The notes under the pieces were generated by a model. It did not search any database. It was not told where the DNA came from and worked only from the letters and a program-made list of their open reading frames with translations. From positions 766,613-830,612 of the forward strand of contig CACRXP010000141.1 of the NCBI GenBank assembly GCA_902702965.1: 64,000 nt of DNA. Reading direction: 5' to 3'. Every line of letters begins with the position of its first letter. The stretch's first letter is position 1. This document shows positions 12,201-26,400 of the stretch, piece after piece. The stretch comes from Spirometra erinaceieuropaei. Its lineage: Eukaryota > Platyhelminthes > Cestoda > Diphyllobothriidea > Diphyllobothriidae. The position numbers were made by a program, and so were the translations under genes.

Positions 12201-15200
12201 ACGTAAGATCGAAGTCGTCCCAGTTTTCCGTAAAGTCCTGGTGGGATTTGCGTATGCCGGGTCGTGAGTGGCTCACACAGACAGGCTGTTTTACCTTTGT
12301 CAGTCACCGAGCCTAATCCCCGCATCAGATGACTGGTTGGCTCGGAAATCGGACTGGTGAGGGAGCAGAGAATGACATCGACAGTGGGAACTCCATTCTC
12401 CCGGCAATTCAGAGCATCCCTTACTACAATAAAACTGTCGAGATAAATCTATCACGACGTGATAGACGTCGTGGCTTGGAAGGTCGTCACCCGGCATTAC
12501 AACTCCGACCTCGCTGTCAGCCGTGCGTCTAGACTGAATGGCGAGCTGAGGGTTCGGTTCAATTGCTCCCTCTTCATGTGACTTCTATAGCAATCTCACG
12601 CGTGTTAAATCTGAGCCTCCCATTACCTTTTTGTTAAATCCGGTTCTGTTAAGCGGCGGCCAGGTCGTGTGTGACACGCGCAGACGTGCTGATTGGTCCT
12701 GTCAGCTAGTTGCGTCCAATCCCCGCATCAGATAGTTGACGGACCTGCATAGTGGATTGGTTTCTGGCAGAAGGTTGAAATAATAAAGTCGACCCCGGGG
12801 CCTCCGTCTCCATGGCACTCAGCACATATTTAACACTACAAGCAATCTAAAGCTCTTCGAAACTGCCGTGATGCGTTAAGGCCGTGCCTCGGGATGCTTT
12901 CAACTGACGGAATAGCTCGGTCCTCCTATCAGGACAGAGAGTCGGGCTGCAACGGTTCTTCCAAATGTGGCCTTCACGAAACTCTCGCTCAGATGGGATC
13001 CGAGCGGGTCTGTGTTGCGCGGACGGGGTGTGTGTGACACACGTAGACTGATTGTTTGACTTTGTTGGAGACTGGGCGCTTTCTCACCCCCCGTCTTCAT
13101 GACATCAAGCTCAGTTTGGTGAGGGAGGAGAGAGTGTGGCCCAAGTCTACTATCACTAGAAACAAATTCTTGTACAGTAGTCGTCCCCACGCCAACCCCG
13201 TTGCGAGACAAACGGTGAGCACCGTCGGTAATTACGGTCGAACTCTTCAATAGGAAGTTTTTCCCACGCCGGGATGTCGAGTTCGGGATCAAACGCATGG
13301 AGTTTTCCATCCAGTTGTTGTCCCTACCCCTGATGCATCCATCGTGAGCAGTTGACAAAATAAGTCGAAGCCCCTTGTTATGAATCTGGTCACAGTGGCC
13401 GACCTGACTTGCAGTACTTGTGATCCATACATGTTTTAGTCACTCAGACCACCGTACGCAGCCATTGTTTCTTGTTCTCTCATTCGGGAATGCAGGGAGT
13501 TATTACATCCGTTGGAAACCTCAATAGCCAAGACTATTTTTTCAGGATGGTCTGAAAGCACATCAGATTTACTATACTGAGAAAAGCAAACTCAGCAGAA
13601 TGGGCATTAATCTCTTGCCTTGCTTTTATCGTGTACTAACGGTAGATCCGAGTTAAAAGACTGGGTATGGCATGCGGCGTGGTAGCTGGAACCGCATGTA
13701 ATCTCCCTCTCATGTATGTTACAGGCCTACACGACCCCTGCTTAGAACAGACTTAACAGCGCATCACGTTTTGTGGGGGCGTCTTTTACACATTTGATGA
13801 AATACTAGAGAACACTGATATAGTTCAAGATTTGACTACGGACTTGAGCGAGGATATTTCACTGAAAGCTCACAGCATAGCGGTTTCTTCAGTGGGGACG
13901 TTAAAATGTTTCCGATGTCACCCTTGGGGGGATGGGGTCTCCTGCTAGATTTGGACACGACGCCCACAATGATTTCTAGAATTTTGTGTGTATTATGGCT
14001 GTGATAATAAAATAGTGTGGATGGTTAAGAGAATGGCGGCGTCACTGACCTTCGCCAACAGGAGAGCGGAGAAATTGTGGAAGATTGCATCTCCAATTTT
14101 TGCAAAGGTAGACACCTCTTCACCAGTGTCCTGGATGCCTAAGTTGCGTTGGTGTTGTTCATACAACTCCTGAATGGCTATGAAAATGACCGTAATGACG
14201 ATCAGAGTGATGAGAATGAGTAACCAAACGTAACCATCGAATGGTTCAAAGATTTGGAAGGGACTGTAGCTCGTCGAGAAAAACTTTCCGACGATAACAA
14301 CACTGTCCAGCAGGACCGGACTTGTTTGCTCGAGATTGGCAGGCACGTTTGTTAACTTCGCAAGCGGGAAAGCCGAGATTGTGTACTGAAAATAGCAGCA
14401 AACACTTGGTTTACTCCACCTGGGTACTTTCCGGCAATTAAAAGATCAGTGGTAATTCAGTCAGTAATTAACTAGCAAAAGCAGAAAAGCGATCAATGGA
14501 TTGGGTGAAACCAAGGTTTGACCGGAAACGTGCACACACAAAAGTTCAAAACGGTCGCATGAGCATAGAAATTTTGCTAAAGCACCTACAAATACAGCGG
14601 TTTTGACACTATTCTTGGCGAAAACCGCGGTACGATCATTGGAATGACGACCAATCCGACTGTCAATATCTAATGTGATGGACTGGTGGGCTTAGGTTCT
14701 TTGACTCTCTCACATAACTTCACTGTGGTGCAGCGTTTGCAAAGGGCTCTCAGCACAGAGCTCCAATGAATCTCATTATCTGTGTCTTCTTCTATGTTCT
14801 ACATCGAGTCAGAGCACTCATGTGTCTAAGCGGCAGACGCTCAGGCGTCCGTGTTGTTGGAACTTCCATCGCTTATCCTTCGTTAGATTACTGTGGGGTT
14901 CTCCTTTGCTACACAATTTTGCCCAGTTATTTAAAAAGGGTTTTACCGATGAAGTCTGAGAGACTGAAGTGGCCGTTCTGTGTTATCGGTCACTATCAGT
15001 CAGGCACTATCAGTTAAACTGCGAGTTGCTTCTGATACTCAGTTAGCTGAGCAGTTTGTTCATGCGATGTGCACTATGAAGGAGAATACTTAAAGCTGCG
15101 TGAGAATGGCGTTTCCGATATTATATGACTGGAAGACGCTCTACGGCATTTCGTTTCGCAGACAGCTGCAACGAGACGAAGGCGTGTATCCGAGGCAAAA

Positions 15201-17459
15201 CGGAGCTCTCGTATTCTGAATCTCCATCCGGATAGATCGGTGAACTTGAGCTCCTCGCGGTTCAGCTAAGTGTATATTAGAAGTCATCAGAGATGCTACA
15301 ACTCATTAAAAAGGCTGTCCAGTACTCGTAGCTAACCGTCGAGCCCGTGTCAGCCCACCGTCATGGTTTCGTGCATGAAGTCCAGCAGGATTATTCTAGA
15401 GGATTGTCACGCGTCAAAAACAACAAAGAGAAACGAACCACCCGTTAGAACAAGAATTGCATACAGGAAGAGCGACTGACTGACGTACGTTAAAAGCCGT
15501 CAGGTCGTGCAGAAACTGGGCTTCTAGGGCGCCATTCGATGGGTCTTTAATCGGGTGGTACTTGAAATTGTAGTTTTGGCTGCTTCCGAAAATTGCCTTC
15601 ATCATGATGCTGCTCGTCGAGAAGTTGCTATCGTCTGGGTCTGGCAAGAAGTAGTTCTACAAGAAAACGAACTAACATATCAATTTAAGACGGTGCATAA
15701 AAAGGACGAGGACGTGCGTGAATTAAGAAAATACTGATAAAAAAGCTAAGATAGCAGTATGAATACATACTCCAGCACCCAAGGTACCCTTTGAGACGGA
15801 ATAAGGTAGCGATTTTTTGTTTGAAAGTCCACCTCAGTAAGCAGGTAAGTAGAAAGTTACCTGATTGTTTGATTTTAAAGTAATCACTAAATAATATGTT
15901 TAGTCGTTCAATAAGAAATGGCGAGATTCTTAGCCTGCGATCCAACCATCGTGCCGGTAAAAAGAAATTTATCTTCAGATAAACTGTTCCACTGACGTGA
16001 ATGGCCTACCTTAAAAAGTAGTGGATAAATCTTGCATGTTTCTAAAGTTCTTTAGTTTCGGAAATTGTAAACTACAGAATTGCCTTACGTATAGCCGAAG
16101 AAAGTCCCCCAAGACGTGGAAAAGTTAATAATCCGTTGACGGAAGTCGAATGTCGCAAAATTTTCGAGGCAACCTGGTTAGTTTTTCTGCGGTGGTCCGT
16201 AGCGTATGGGGGTTCACCGTTATCCCACAACAGAGACAATCCGTTTCTATTTACCAATGAAAACTTAGGTTTTTAGTTCCCGATTTATATGCTCGATATG
16301 CCAATTGTATGATCCCTCTGAACTTGCTTCGCCGAGCTACAAAAAATTGTAATGAGCCATTTTTGTTGCACATGCTTATAGAAATGTAAAGACCTTCTTG
16401 AGGCGTCGATAGGTTCGGCGTTTCGCCACGGTCCTCTTTCTCTCCCTGATTATTTAGTTGGGCAGTGGGGTTCTGCATCAGACAACTACTCATCTGACAT
16501 TTCGTCAACAGATTACTACATTCCTGTCACTTTGAATCGATCACCTAGAATGAAAACTTCTGGGACCGCGTGGTTATAAATGATGTCTTTGAACAGTTTG
16601 ATCGTTCAAATCTTTAAAAATTACCCAAAAATAATACTTAGTATGGAATCACATTGGAAGGAGACCATTCGAATTTGTACTCCCAAGCCCAAAGTTTGAG
16701 AAAGTTACGTTAACACCTTTTTTATTTTCGACCGGGACAAGAATCATTGCTACAAAGAACTATTGGACTCGATTTTCCGCGATCTATGGTTCGCTATTGA
16801 AGAGGCGATGGAAGACGGACTTCCTTTTTCAGTGTCCTCCAACCGGACGATTTCTGACGAAGATTCTTAACAGAAACTCAATCAACAAGTCTTAACCATT
16901 CAGATACAGCAGCAACCACCCGCTGCAACACAAACAAGGCTGCATACGCACGCTATACTTACTGAAGCAATGCAGTCACCAAAAGTAGCGAAACTAAACC
17001 CTTCCGCGAATTCTTAAGGGCCAATGGTCGCCTCCTAGTCTTTGTTGGGTAGCATCGAATGCCCTGAAGTAAGGGCAGCAAAAGGCACAGTCGGCTGGAA
17101 TCACGACAGTCAAACGCCACTCGGGGTAAGGATTGCCCACAGACCGCAAGCGATGCGGTCAAAGATTCTATACGTACGACGACAATTCGACCGTAGATTT
17201 TGACGATGTCCCCCGTGTGCTACACACCAAGATGCAGGAGGCACGGTGACTTGCGCATGAATTAGTCTGTAGTGATGGTAGACTTGCGCTGCGTCTAACG
17301 CACTCTCTCATCCCCACTCCCCACCAGGACCCGGTGTCAAGAGAGAGTCAAGAAGACTGGAGGCGGGAGAGGCGCAAGTGGATGGCACGATCGAGCCCGC
17401 ACCTTGGCGTTCCACTCCACACCCCCTGGTCCACACAGAGAATGACTAGGTTTTTGATC

Positions 17460-17490
<31 letters not shown>

Positions 17491-20400
17491 TAGCAACAAC
17501 AACAACACCCCACCAGGGGTCAGAAGGACGAGGGTGATGACTGGACAGCCATGCCCACCATCTGTATACCTAGCGGGAGCGCACGCGCATCTACCGGTAG
17601 GGAACCAGGTGTCAGGAGACTGCCAGCACATACCAGGCTGCAAGGGCCGTGGTTTGCTGATACTGACAGAGCACACGCTCTCAGACTTTTTGACCAATTC
17701 TTTACCTAACCAGGAGGAGTTAACCGTTATCTGCCGAACTCCGTGCAGCTGCGGGGAATGCCATTACGTCGGAGAAGTCGACCGACAGCTGCAAACGCAA
17801 ATGCATGCGTATCAGTTGACCGCTTGAGAACTGGACTCCAAGTTTGAGGTAGCCACCCATGCCACGCGCACGGCACACTTTGATATCGTTCAGATTGGAA
17901 GCCGATGAGCAGGAAACCTGGATGGCCAAGAACTGCACTGTCAACCGCCACGTAATCTTGCCTCCCCATAACGGATCTTTTGAACTTACCTGGCATGAGG
18001 TGAAAATCGGTGCAGAAAATCGGAACGGTCACATTTTGTGCCACAAATTAACATTCAGTTTAGCAGTATGTTTTCGAATTCATAGAGGCAATGTGCTCGC
18101 CACTCAGGCTTGTATGTCAGGCAGCTTGTGCTTTTCGCAGTTTAAAATGACTCGACCCATAGAAAAGAAGTGCAATATTAACAGTGACTGGACTGCTGAT
18201 AGACGCGTACAGGCGAGTTCCAGGTAGCAGTTCAGAAGACGAAGATGTGATCAATGGAACAGGAAATTTATTGGCCGGACGTGTCGGATTCTCACCTGAA
18301 TCCATCATCAGAGACATTCATCTGCGAATGTCTCTGATGATGGATTCGAGTGCGAATCCGAAACGTCAGACGAATAAATTTCTCGTTCCAGTGGTCGCAT
18401 CTGCGTCTTCTGAATGATTGGACTTTCGAAAATACTGTGAGGAAATTGATGGAAGTATTCTAATGTTGAGATATCACTGTTTTTGTCTACAGTGATGTCA
18501 TTGTGTCCTATGTGAAGGGTTAGACAAGTAAAAGGCTTAATAAACGCTTTGTGTTGTCTTAAGTCGTCGTAAAAAATCACCGTATTTATATTTCCATCGA
18601 AGGCTAGGTCTACCTGTGCTGTTAAAATTGTCTGACTTTATCGAATAATCGGAAACATGTATCGGCTCTTCTTTTACTACTGTCACACAGAGAGCTTATG
18701 CATGGTAACATGTCAACCGCCATCAGTGAGCTACCAATCAAGGTCGAAGGCTCTGGACCCCGCACATCACCTGAGTTAAATTCGACAGTTTTACTAATGC
18801 CTCCGAAGGTTCGTTAAATTCGCCGCACAGTAACCTCCAAGGAGAAATATTATGGTCTGGACCATAAGGCATACTTTGTCTGACATGACTTTTCAACTTG
18901 GGTCAAAAAAGTCTAAATAAAAGCACAAAAACATATGTATCCATACTGTATGAGTTACCTGGAATGCGATGGCCAGCACTTGCGTTTGCTTTAGGAAGCT
19001 AACCGTATCCAGTTCACCCGTCTGTACATCGTATATGGCACTGATTTCCTGGTGTGGTTGAAAAAGTATGAGGATAAGAACGTTAGATCCTCCTCGAAGC
19101 CCGTCATGGTAGGCTAAGACTCGAATGCGAAATTTGAATGTGTGAAGGCCTACGTTTTTTTTGCTGTCTCCCTGTAGACCAGGCTATGATTAAAAACCGT
19201 AAATCCTAGAATGTCGTGTTGAGTTAGAACGGAACTATTGTCCCAAGGAGACCCAGTCATCGCTGCCTTTGACTTAAGAGTAATAAGCTTATACCGATAC
19301 CCGACCTTGAAGTGGATTGGCGAAATTTCACTCGCTGACAAAGTCCACGGGCTACTGAAGATTGACAACGGCCTTGAAGCACTTGGAGGACAAAATATTT
19401 TGCTGTGATGCAGGAGAAAGGACATCGATGACATAAGACTGATATCGTAAAATGATAAATGCCCACCTTCTCCTTGCAGACTAGGAAACTAACAGGTGGC
19501 TGGCAAGCGAAGAATAGTCAAGGGCAGGAAGACGACTACCAGTGCGCAATGGCCATTTCAAGTACCATGTCAAGAGAATGATTCCGATTGCATTAAAAAT
19601 ACCTTTGGCTCGTAGTTAAGCGTATTTAAGTCTCAGAATCGCCTAAAAAGATGAAATGGAATTAAATCCGTGCTCTTATCGTCCCCAGAATTGGGACTGG
19701 TTGGCTGGCGTGTGCTGCTTGCCTCTCCATTTGAGGAACTTTCATGTTCGTTAACACGATAAATTACAACGCGTCTGTATCGCTATTTGCGAATGGACTA
19801 CAATACCTACCAGGATCTTGTATTTACGATAATGTGCAGTTCATCGTTCATCCCAAGAAACAAAAAGCCCATATTACGCAAACCTTGAGCACAAAAAACA
19901 GACGTTTGCAAGCGAAGACGTAAATACGTACAGCGCTTTATTATTTGAAAAAAGGAAAAATAAAATTTAACTTCAATGGTAAAACCCTGGTATTCGCTTT
20001 TCGAAATGCAGAACGTAACAGCTTACTAGTTTATTGTCAGAATCACTGCGTTGAAACAAAGCAAGTAATTAACAAAACGCGCAAATCAATGAATTTTTAT
20101 CATAATTATTTTTCCAGAGAACGTCCAGGAAATTATCCGTAGTGGCGAAATTAAGCGGATATTTTTTATCAACTAACCCAGTAGCAGTTCAATTGTCCTT
20201 TTTATTTAATTAACGCGTCGGTCATATAAACCGTCAAATTTACAAATCCGAATTCGAACTTTGATACAACTTAGAAAGATCTCGTACATAGAACTTTGGA
20301 AAACGAGACCACTTCAGTGACTTGGTGAACACGGACAGGCCTAACAGGCAACCTTATCTTCCGGAGAAAATGCCTATTGACATATGTCTACTTTTATTAA

Positions 20401-23400
20401 CTAGGAGCCAGGGTACCGTGTTGGGTTTTTCAGTTTTCGCAAGTGGAGACAACTGTCTCTGACAGAAGGGGTCACTAAAACTACGAACGGGGGTCACCCC
20501 TACCTCAACTTCTCATCCACATTTCGTACTATTGCCCTTATTTCCCAATCAAAAAACGTGCCATCTAGAGCAGCTGCCGAAGCATATCCCTGTCGTATTC
20601 GACCACCTTGACGATTCCGTCTCAAAGTTATATTTGAATTCTGTTTATCTAATCCGTGTTAATAACTTTGCGACTTTCCAAGTCTCTAACTGTTATCTGT
20701 ACGACAATTTTTAGAGTTTTCGATTCAACTAGATCGTGGAGACTGGCACCTTAGAAAATCACACACGAAAATCTATTCCTTCCGTCAGTTTCTGTTTCAA
20801 CGTGGAAGCGTTTGCAGAGGTAGGCCAATAAACCCCTCAGAAATGAATTAATTACTGTTTCGACACGATATCGAAGAAGAGCCTAGAGACAGTAATAATC
20901 CCCTGAAGCAGCTCGACATTATCTTCTCTCGACAGCAGCCTTCCATTTCAGAGGCTCTAGTTAGATATGGGATTCTATTCATAAAGAGTAGTGACAGTAA
21001 ATATCCCGTGCTTTAATGAGACCTGCGTCCATCAAAAAATTGTGTTTAGGCAAGGGCTCCTGATTTACGGTGTTATTCCTGCCCATTGGAACAATCAAAC
21101 ATGTACATGACAGAACTCCGGACTCCAAGGCCGCTGTCAGTTTTGCTGGTAAAAAGCGGCCATCTTGCATTGACGTCTCACCTCCTCGTGAAGACCAAAT
21201 CTCACTTGTGACGCATTCAGAATCATTGTACTTAATCTGTTTTTATGGTCCGGTGAATGGTGGGCAGAGTATTAAAATGTAACCTAATGTAATGCGCCGG
21301 AGGATTCTGCTGAAAACTGCCTAGTTCTCACTGCTTGGTGAAATGTCCTTCTTGGATCAGCAGTATCGAAAACAAGCATGACGTGCGAAAGAGTGAAGAA
21401 ATTCATACTTGGCGAATGACTAGAGTTTAACATGTCAAAATTTATAATTCGGTCCCAATAGGTTAGGACCGAAGAGGTTGTATGACAGAAGAACGAAACA
21501 CCTCACCGATTCATTTCCATTAGAAAGAAGATGACCGTATGCGGCTATTTTACAAGGAAAACCATTTCTCTGGAAGCACATTGGCGTTGGCTTGTCATCC
21601 GGCCCGACAATGCTTACAGTTTCCTAAAAATAAAACGAAAACGACGGCCGTTTTAACGCTGAGAGGCCTATGAATGAGATTTTCCACCAAATGGCCTTAC
21701 CAAGAGTTCGCCGGCCATTTTACAAATTTCTCAAAGGGGACCAGTTTATGGGCCTGTTTCACTAAAAAGATTAGGTTAGATCGCAGTTGGTAGCCAGGAA
21801 TGGGGAAGCGGACGGCGACCTTAACCCTAATCCTAACCTCAACCTTAAACGTTAACCGTTAACCCTAACGGCAACCCTAACCCTAAGCGAAATCGTAAAC
21901 GTAACCGTAGACCTTAGACATAGCCGTAACTGAGAAACCTACTTGTAGTACTAAAACCTATTCGTACGCCCAAACCCTAACGATCATCTCCCCCAAATAA
22001 GAAGTGCATCTAACTCGCAAATTTGTGTAGTGCACTTGCCAGGCTCTATTGGCCAATCGGTAAGGCACAGGAATAGGAGCCCCAAGGTACTACAGGTGAT
22101 CTTTCATTAAGTCCCACGAATGGTACCTATTCCCGTGTCCTAACAATACCCCAAACTCTAACCCTAATCCTAATCTCCTAGGAAGTTAGCGTAAGACTAT
22201 TTCTGTTACGGGGGCGTTCCTATTACCGTGTCATATCGGTCATTCTCACCGGCGTTCCAAAGGTTTAGGCCTAAAAGGTCGAACTTATGACTCCGATTTA
22301 CCGTAAAACGAAAACTGGTATGTTTCAAAGCAAGGAAGTAGATGCAAAACGCTTCAGCTTCATCGCTTTTCCGCACATAGAATGACGTATGGTCTGTCTT
22401 GACTATAAAGGCATAGAATGGAACCTTTGCGTTCATCTACTGGGACCGCTTGGACGGAGGGATTGTTTTACAGACCAATGAATTGTCCCAAATGCCATAT
22501 CAGCTCAGGTGGCCCTTCCAAAAGCCCTGGATGAAGGACTTTTAAGATGCGACGATAACTTACGTCATGCGAAAAATGAAGCGCTGCGCGGTATTTTTGC
22601 GGCACTAATGACATTTCCAACAGAGCGGAAGTTTGAGAGAAGGTCAAGAAAATCATAACCTATCACCAAAGTTATGCGCGTATTTCGGCTGCATTTAAAA
22701 AACCTACATTAACACCATGGAATTTGAATACAATCCTTACGCCTTAGTCTCTTACCATGGAGTTGGCAAGGGGAAAAGTGTTTCCATCTATGAATACGGA
22801 CTTCAGACGATATCGTGTTCTATGGACGAAACATACCCCTGCTTTCCAAAATGGCTGCTTAAACACCGTTTTGCCTGTGCTGCTTTATTTACTTGGTTAT
22901 CTGCATTAGCAGGCTTTATTCACTTTTGCAAGTTGGTTTTTCTCTTTTGAAACGAATTTTCGCACAAACACGTTGCCACTTTTCTTGACAAAAATTTGTA
23001 TCTCTAGCCAACATCTGTTCAACCATCGTTGTCAACGACGTCCTCTGTGTCCAACAACTTGGCGGGTGCGAGACGGTAACTTGCGCATGAAATAGTTTAT
23101 AGTGATAGCACGCGTGCAACATCTACTGCACTCTCGCCTCCCCGTCCACGAGGGTCCGGTGGCAAGACGAAGTCAGGGTGACCGGGTGCGGGCTGGGTTG
23201 CAGTCCTCGACAAAGGTAAACAGCATGTCTATGACCTAGTTCCCGCACAATGGACTAAGTTTTCAAAGAATCAAGAGGGCAGTTCGGATGCCGCCTGAGC
23301 TGGCGTGTCAAAAGGACTGTACTCAGAAGGAGCCATTATAACCTGACTCTTCGCCTTGAAGGAAACGGCTTATCTCGTCAGTTGATAGACCTCTAGACCA

Positions 23401-26400
23401 GGACGTTTAGCGCGCCGTGACAGCGTCGAAACGCGTCAGGTCGTTTGTTTATACAGAGGGGATCTCACTCTCTCGTCTCTCTCCCAAGCAACAGTCCGCT
23501 GCCCGAGCAGCTCAGTCAGCTTACGTTGAGGCTGGTCGCAAGTGGCTGGCTCAGCGAAAATCTATGCTTGCGTTTACAACCACACTTCCTTGTAGGTGAT
23601 TCTTACAATGGGATACGCAGACTCTGGGCAGCCCGGTTAACGCGTATCGGACCCCAGGCTGGACCCCATGTTGGTTCGGCTCATCTCCAACGTGGTCCGT
23701 CCTGGGGGCCTATAGAATGATGTAACCAACATAAAAGTGCTTTCAATGCCTCATTTGTGTGCTCATTTAACAAAAGGACGTTCATTAATGATTAGAAATT
23801 CCGACAAATGCACCTGGCCGGTCTCCGATCGATTATGGACTTTTCACTAATTTGCGCATATTTCATGAGTCACGTCTCCTACTGCAAAATGATGTTTGAG
23901 AACGCATCCACAGGCTATTGGTCTCACCAGCATGAGCTAAGAGATCATCACTGCCCCACAGGGAATCAACGGCTCATTTGCTTACAGTCGAGCAGGCTTG
24001 CACCGCATCTTCCGTACTCTACTCCTACATGCGCGCGTTCCCGTAACAGGACAAAGACGAGACGACGGGTTGCGGGAGTGGGTGCAATGGCCGACAGAGG
24101 GGCGCAGTCCGTCGACGCATGCGTCATATGACCCAGCCTCTAGCATCGTACGTAACTTAATTGTCTGAGGGATTCCGGACCTCATGCGAGGGAGAGGAAC
24201 ATAACGGCCACATTATTAAGAAGCCATCACAGGGTAGCACTCATCTGTCCCATCGGTTGGCAACGTTTGGAGCCCCGGTCGTTGGAGCGTCCTGATAGCT
24301 TTGAAGCGAGTTTGACTATTTTCAGTTGAATACGAATTAAATCGATCCTACTCCCTCTTCCCCTCCGCCTAGTACACATTAGTGGCTTGTTCAAGTCGAG
24401 AAGCGCAGTAGTATGGATGCACACACCTGCTGGACTGGCATGAAGGCCTCCGCGTGCCGCATACGAATTTTATCCCTCAACATAATGGTGCAACCACTGC
24501 ACCTTTTCCTACCGTTGTGGCCATGTCAAAAAGGTAGTAAGCGTTGGCTCAAATTAAGCCAAACCATGTAAGAAATTTTAATAGCTTTTTAAATAAGCTC
24601 GTTTTGGCAGTTTCCAAACTGGAGAAAACAGCAAATTGCAAGTACTGCACTGACAAGCTTTCGCTAGTACGGCCATATTTCAGAAGAATTATAAGCCATT
24701 AATTTGCCACTGGGATAGGCAATATGCGTGAAAGATTGCACTTTACCGTCGACTTCCGTCTCACGCAGATTACCCCCCTAACAGTCAATGGTGATTTCAG
24801 CTTTTGATAGAGTGCCTACCCTTATTAATGCTTCTTAGATTATACAGGAAACTAGTAAAAATGTACCAGCTGCCAAGGTCGAGTTAGTCTAAAGCCAGAC
24901 AATGTAATCACTGATACATCAGTCTCAAGGAGAATGGGGTCTGGTTGGTGAGAAACAGCACATATTGGTGACCACGGAAACATTCAGGAAAATGTTCTTG
25001 GCTTTAAAGTACTCTACAGAAAAGGACATTTTTTACTAATTTAATGCATGCTTGTCAGATTTCCTCTCAGCTTGTAGGAATATAATGCTTCTGAGCTTAA
25101 TACCTTTACTTCCTTGAAGTTTTGACAAACTTCGAATTAAACGACATTAATAAATATCTTCGGGTAAAAGGTAGTTTCAACATAACGTAAAATGTTTCCT
25201 CAACGGAATTTTTGAAAGAATGCTTGTAGTAATCTCTTTAAAGTAAACTATAAAATTATTAGATGGAATTTTTAAAAAATCCCAACCACTCTTCTGCGTA
25301 CTTCAGCCATTACCGCTATGGTCTCAGACTTCACTGAGCATTTGTACCCCTCGTTAATTCTACTTTCTTACACATTTTGACAACAGAGTAAATTTTAGAA
25401 AAAATCTGCAGCAGAATAAACTTCTGCACAGTGTATTAATCTTTTCGTGTTTCTAAGACAGAGTAGCTGGTTCACTTGCCAATTGCTTGCCTTATTATAA
25501 CGTAGGGATATAGAGTGTATGCGTTAGTGCCAGGGAACGAGAACACCAAGCACATTTTTTGTAAAATTTAAACAATACTTTTCGCAATATTGAGCACATT
25601 TCATACTTTCTTTTAAATAGCAATTAAAAAGCGATTGCATGTTAAGTTGACCGAGTCAAAGTTGAAAAAAAACAAGTAGTCACAGCTTCGCAGGTAGTCC
25701 TTAAGACGGCTGCGCCTTCTGCAAATGTAAACTAAGCACTGCAACAAATTGACATATGTCTGAAATAATAAAATTGTAACCTTTCTGGCTGATTAATGGA
25801 ACGTCAAACGTAGACCCAAGTAGAGCCCTCACCTGGTAGAATAATGACATTAGGTCCCCCGGACCTGTCAAATCTTGTGCAACAGCCTCCAAATACCTTT
25901 TTGCCTTTTCGTTCGGTGATAGACGACTATCAGGAGATAACAAGAAGATCTCAGCTCCCGCATCTTTGTAACGATAAAGCGACGTCATGTTCGCATTTGG
26001 AGGCTAGGAACGAGAATGGGAGCCGGTACATGAATACTGAGGCCAAAAAATTCCAGTAAAATATTGGCAAATCACGGGTACCCCAGGTATCATATAAAGA
26101 AATTAGACTAGGGTGCCCAACGACTTCCTGTCCTACACCGTCAGTGCTGGGTCGTAAACATCCTTGATGAAACATCATTTATATTTTGCTGAGAGTCCTG
26201 CAGCACTTTAGGAGTTTGCTTCATATACTACTGACGACAAAGGAGAAAACCCCTTCATACCAGGCAAAATGGGACCAAGCCAAAACAGTGGTGGGAAATG
26301 GACAGTTATTCTTACCTCTGATCCCATTGTGCTCATTTATAAAACAGTCAGAGGCGTAAAGGTCAAAAACACTAGGTCAAACCTATAAAATGCACTTTGC

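Noticed and set aside
15130..15165. Short iGluR S1 exon reading LSAKRNAVERLP
   Set aside because: Acceptor CTCGTTGCAG is good and the residues resemble the agonist-binding block, but no canonical donor gives the right phase, so it is mentioned only as a possibility.
19150..19434. 94-codon minus frame as an iGluR exon
   Set aside because: It has a good acceptor (CTGCATCACAG) but its phase does not join to either neighbour and its end overlaps exon 9 in another frame.
21815..21990. True telomere or contig end
   Set aside because: Units are degenerate and the tract is flanked on both sides by receptor exons.
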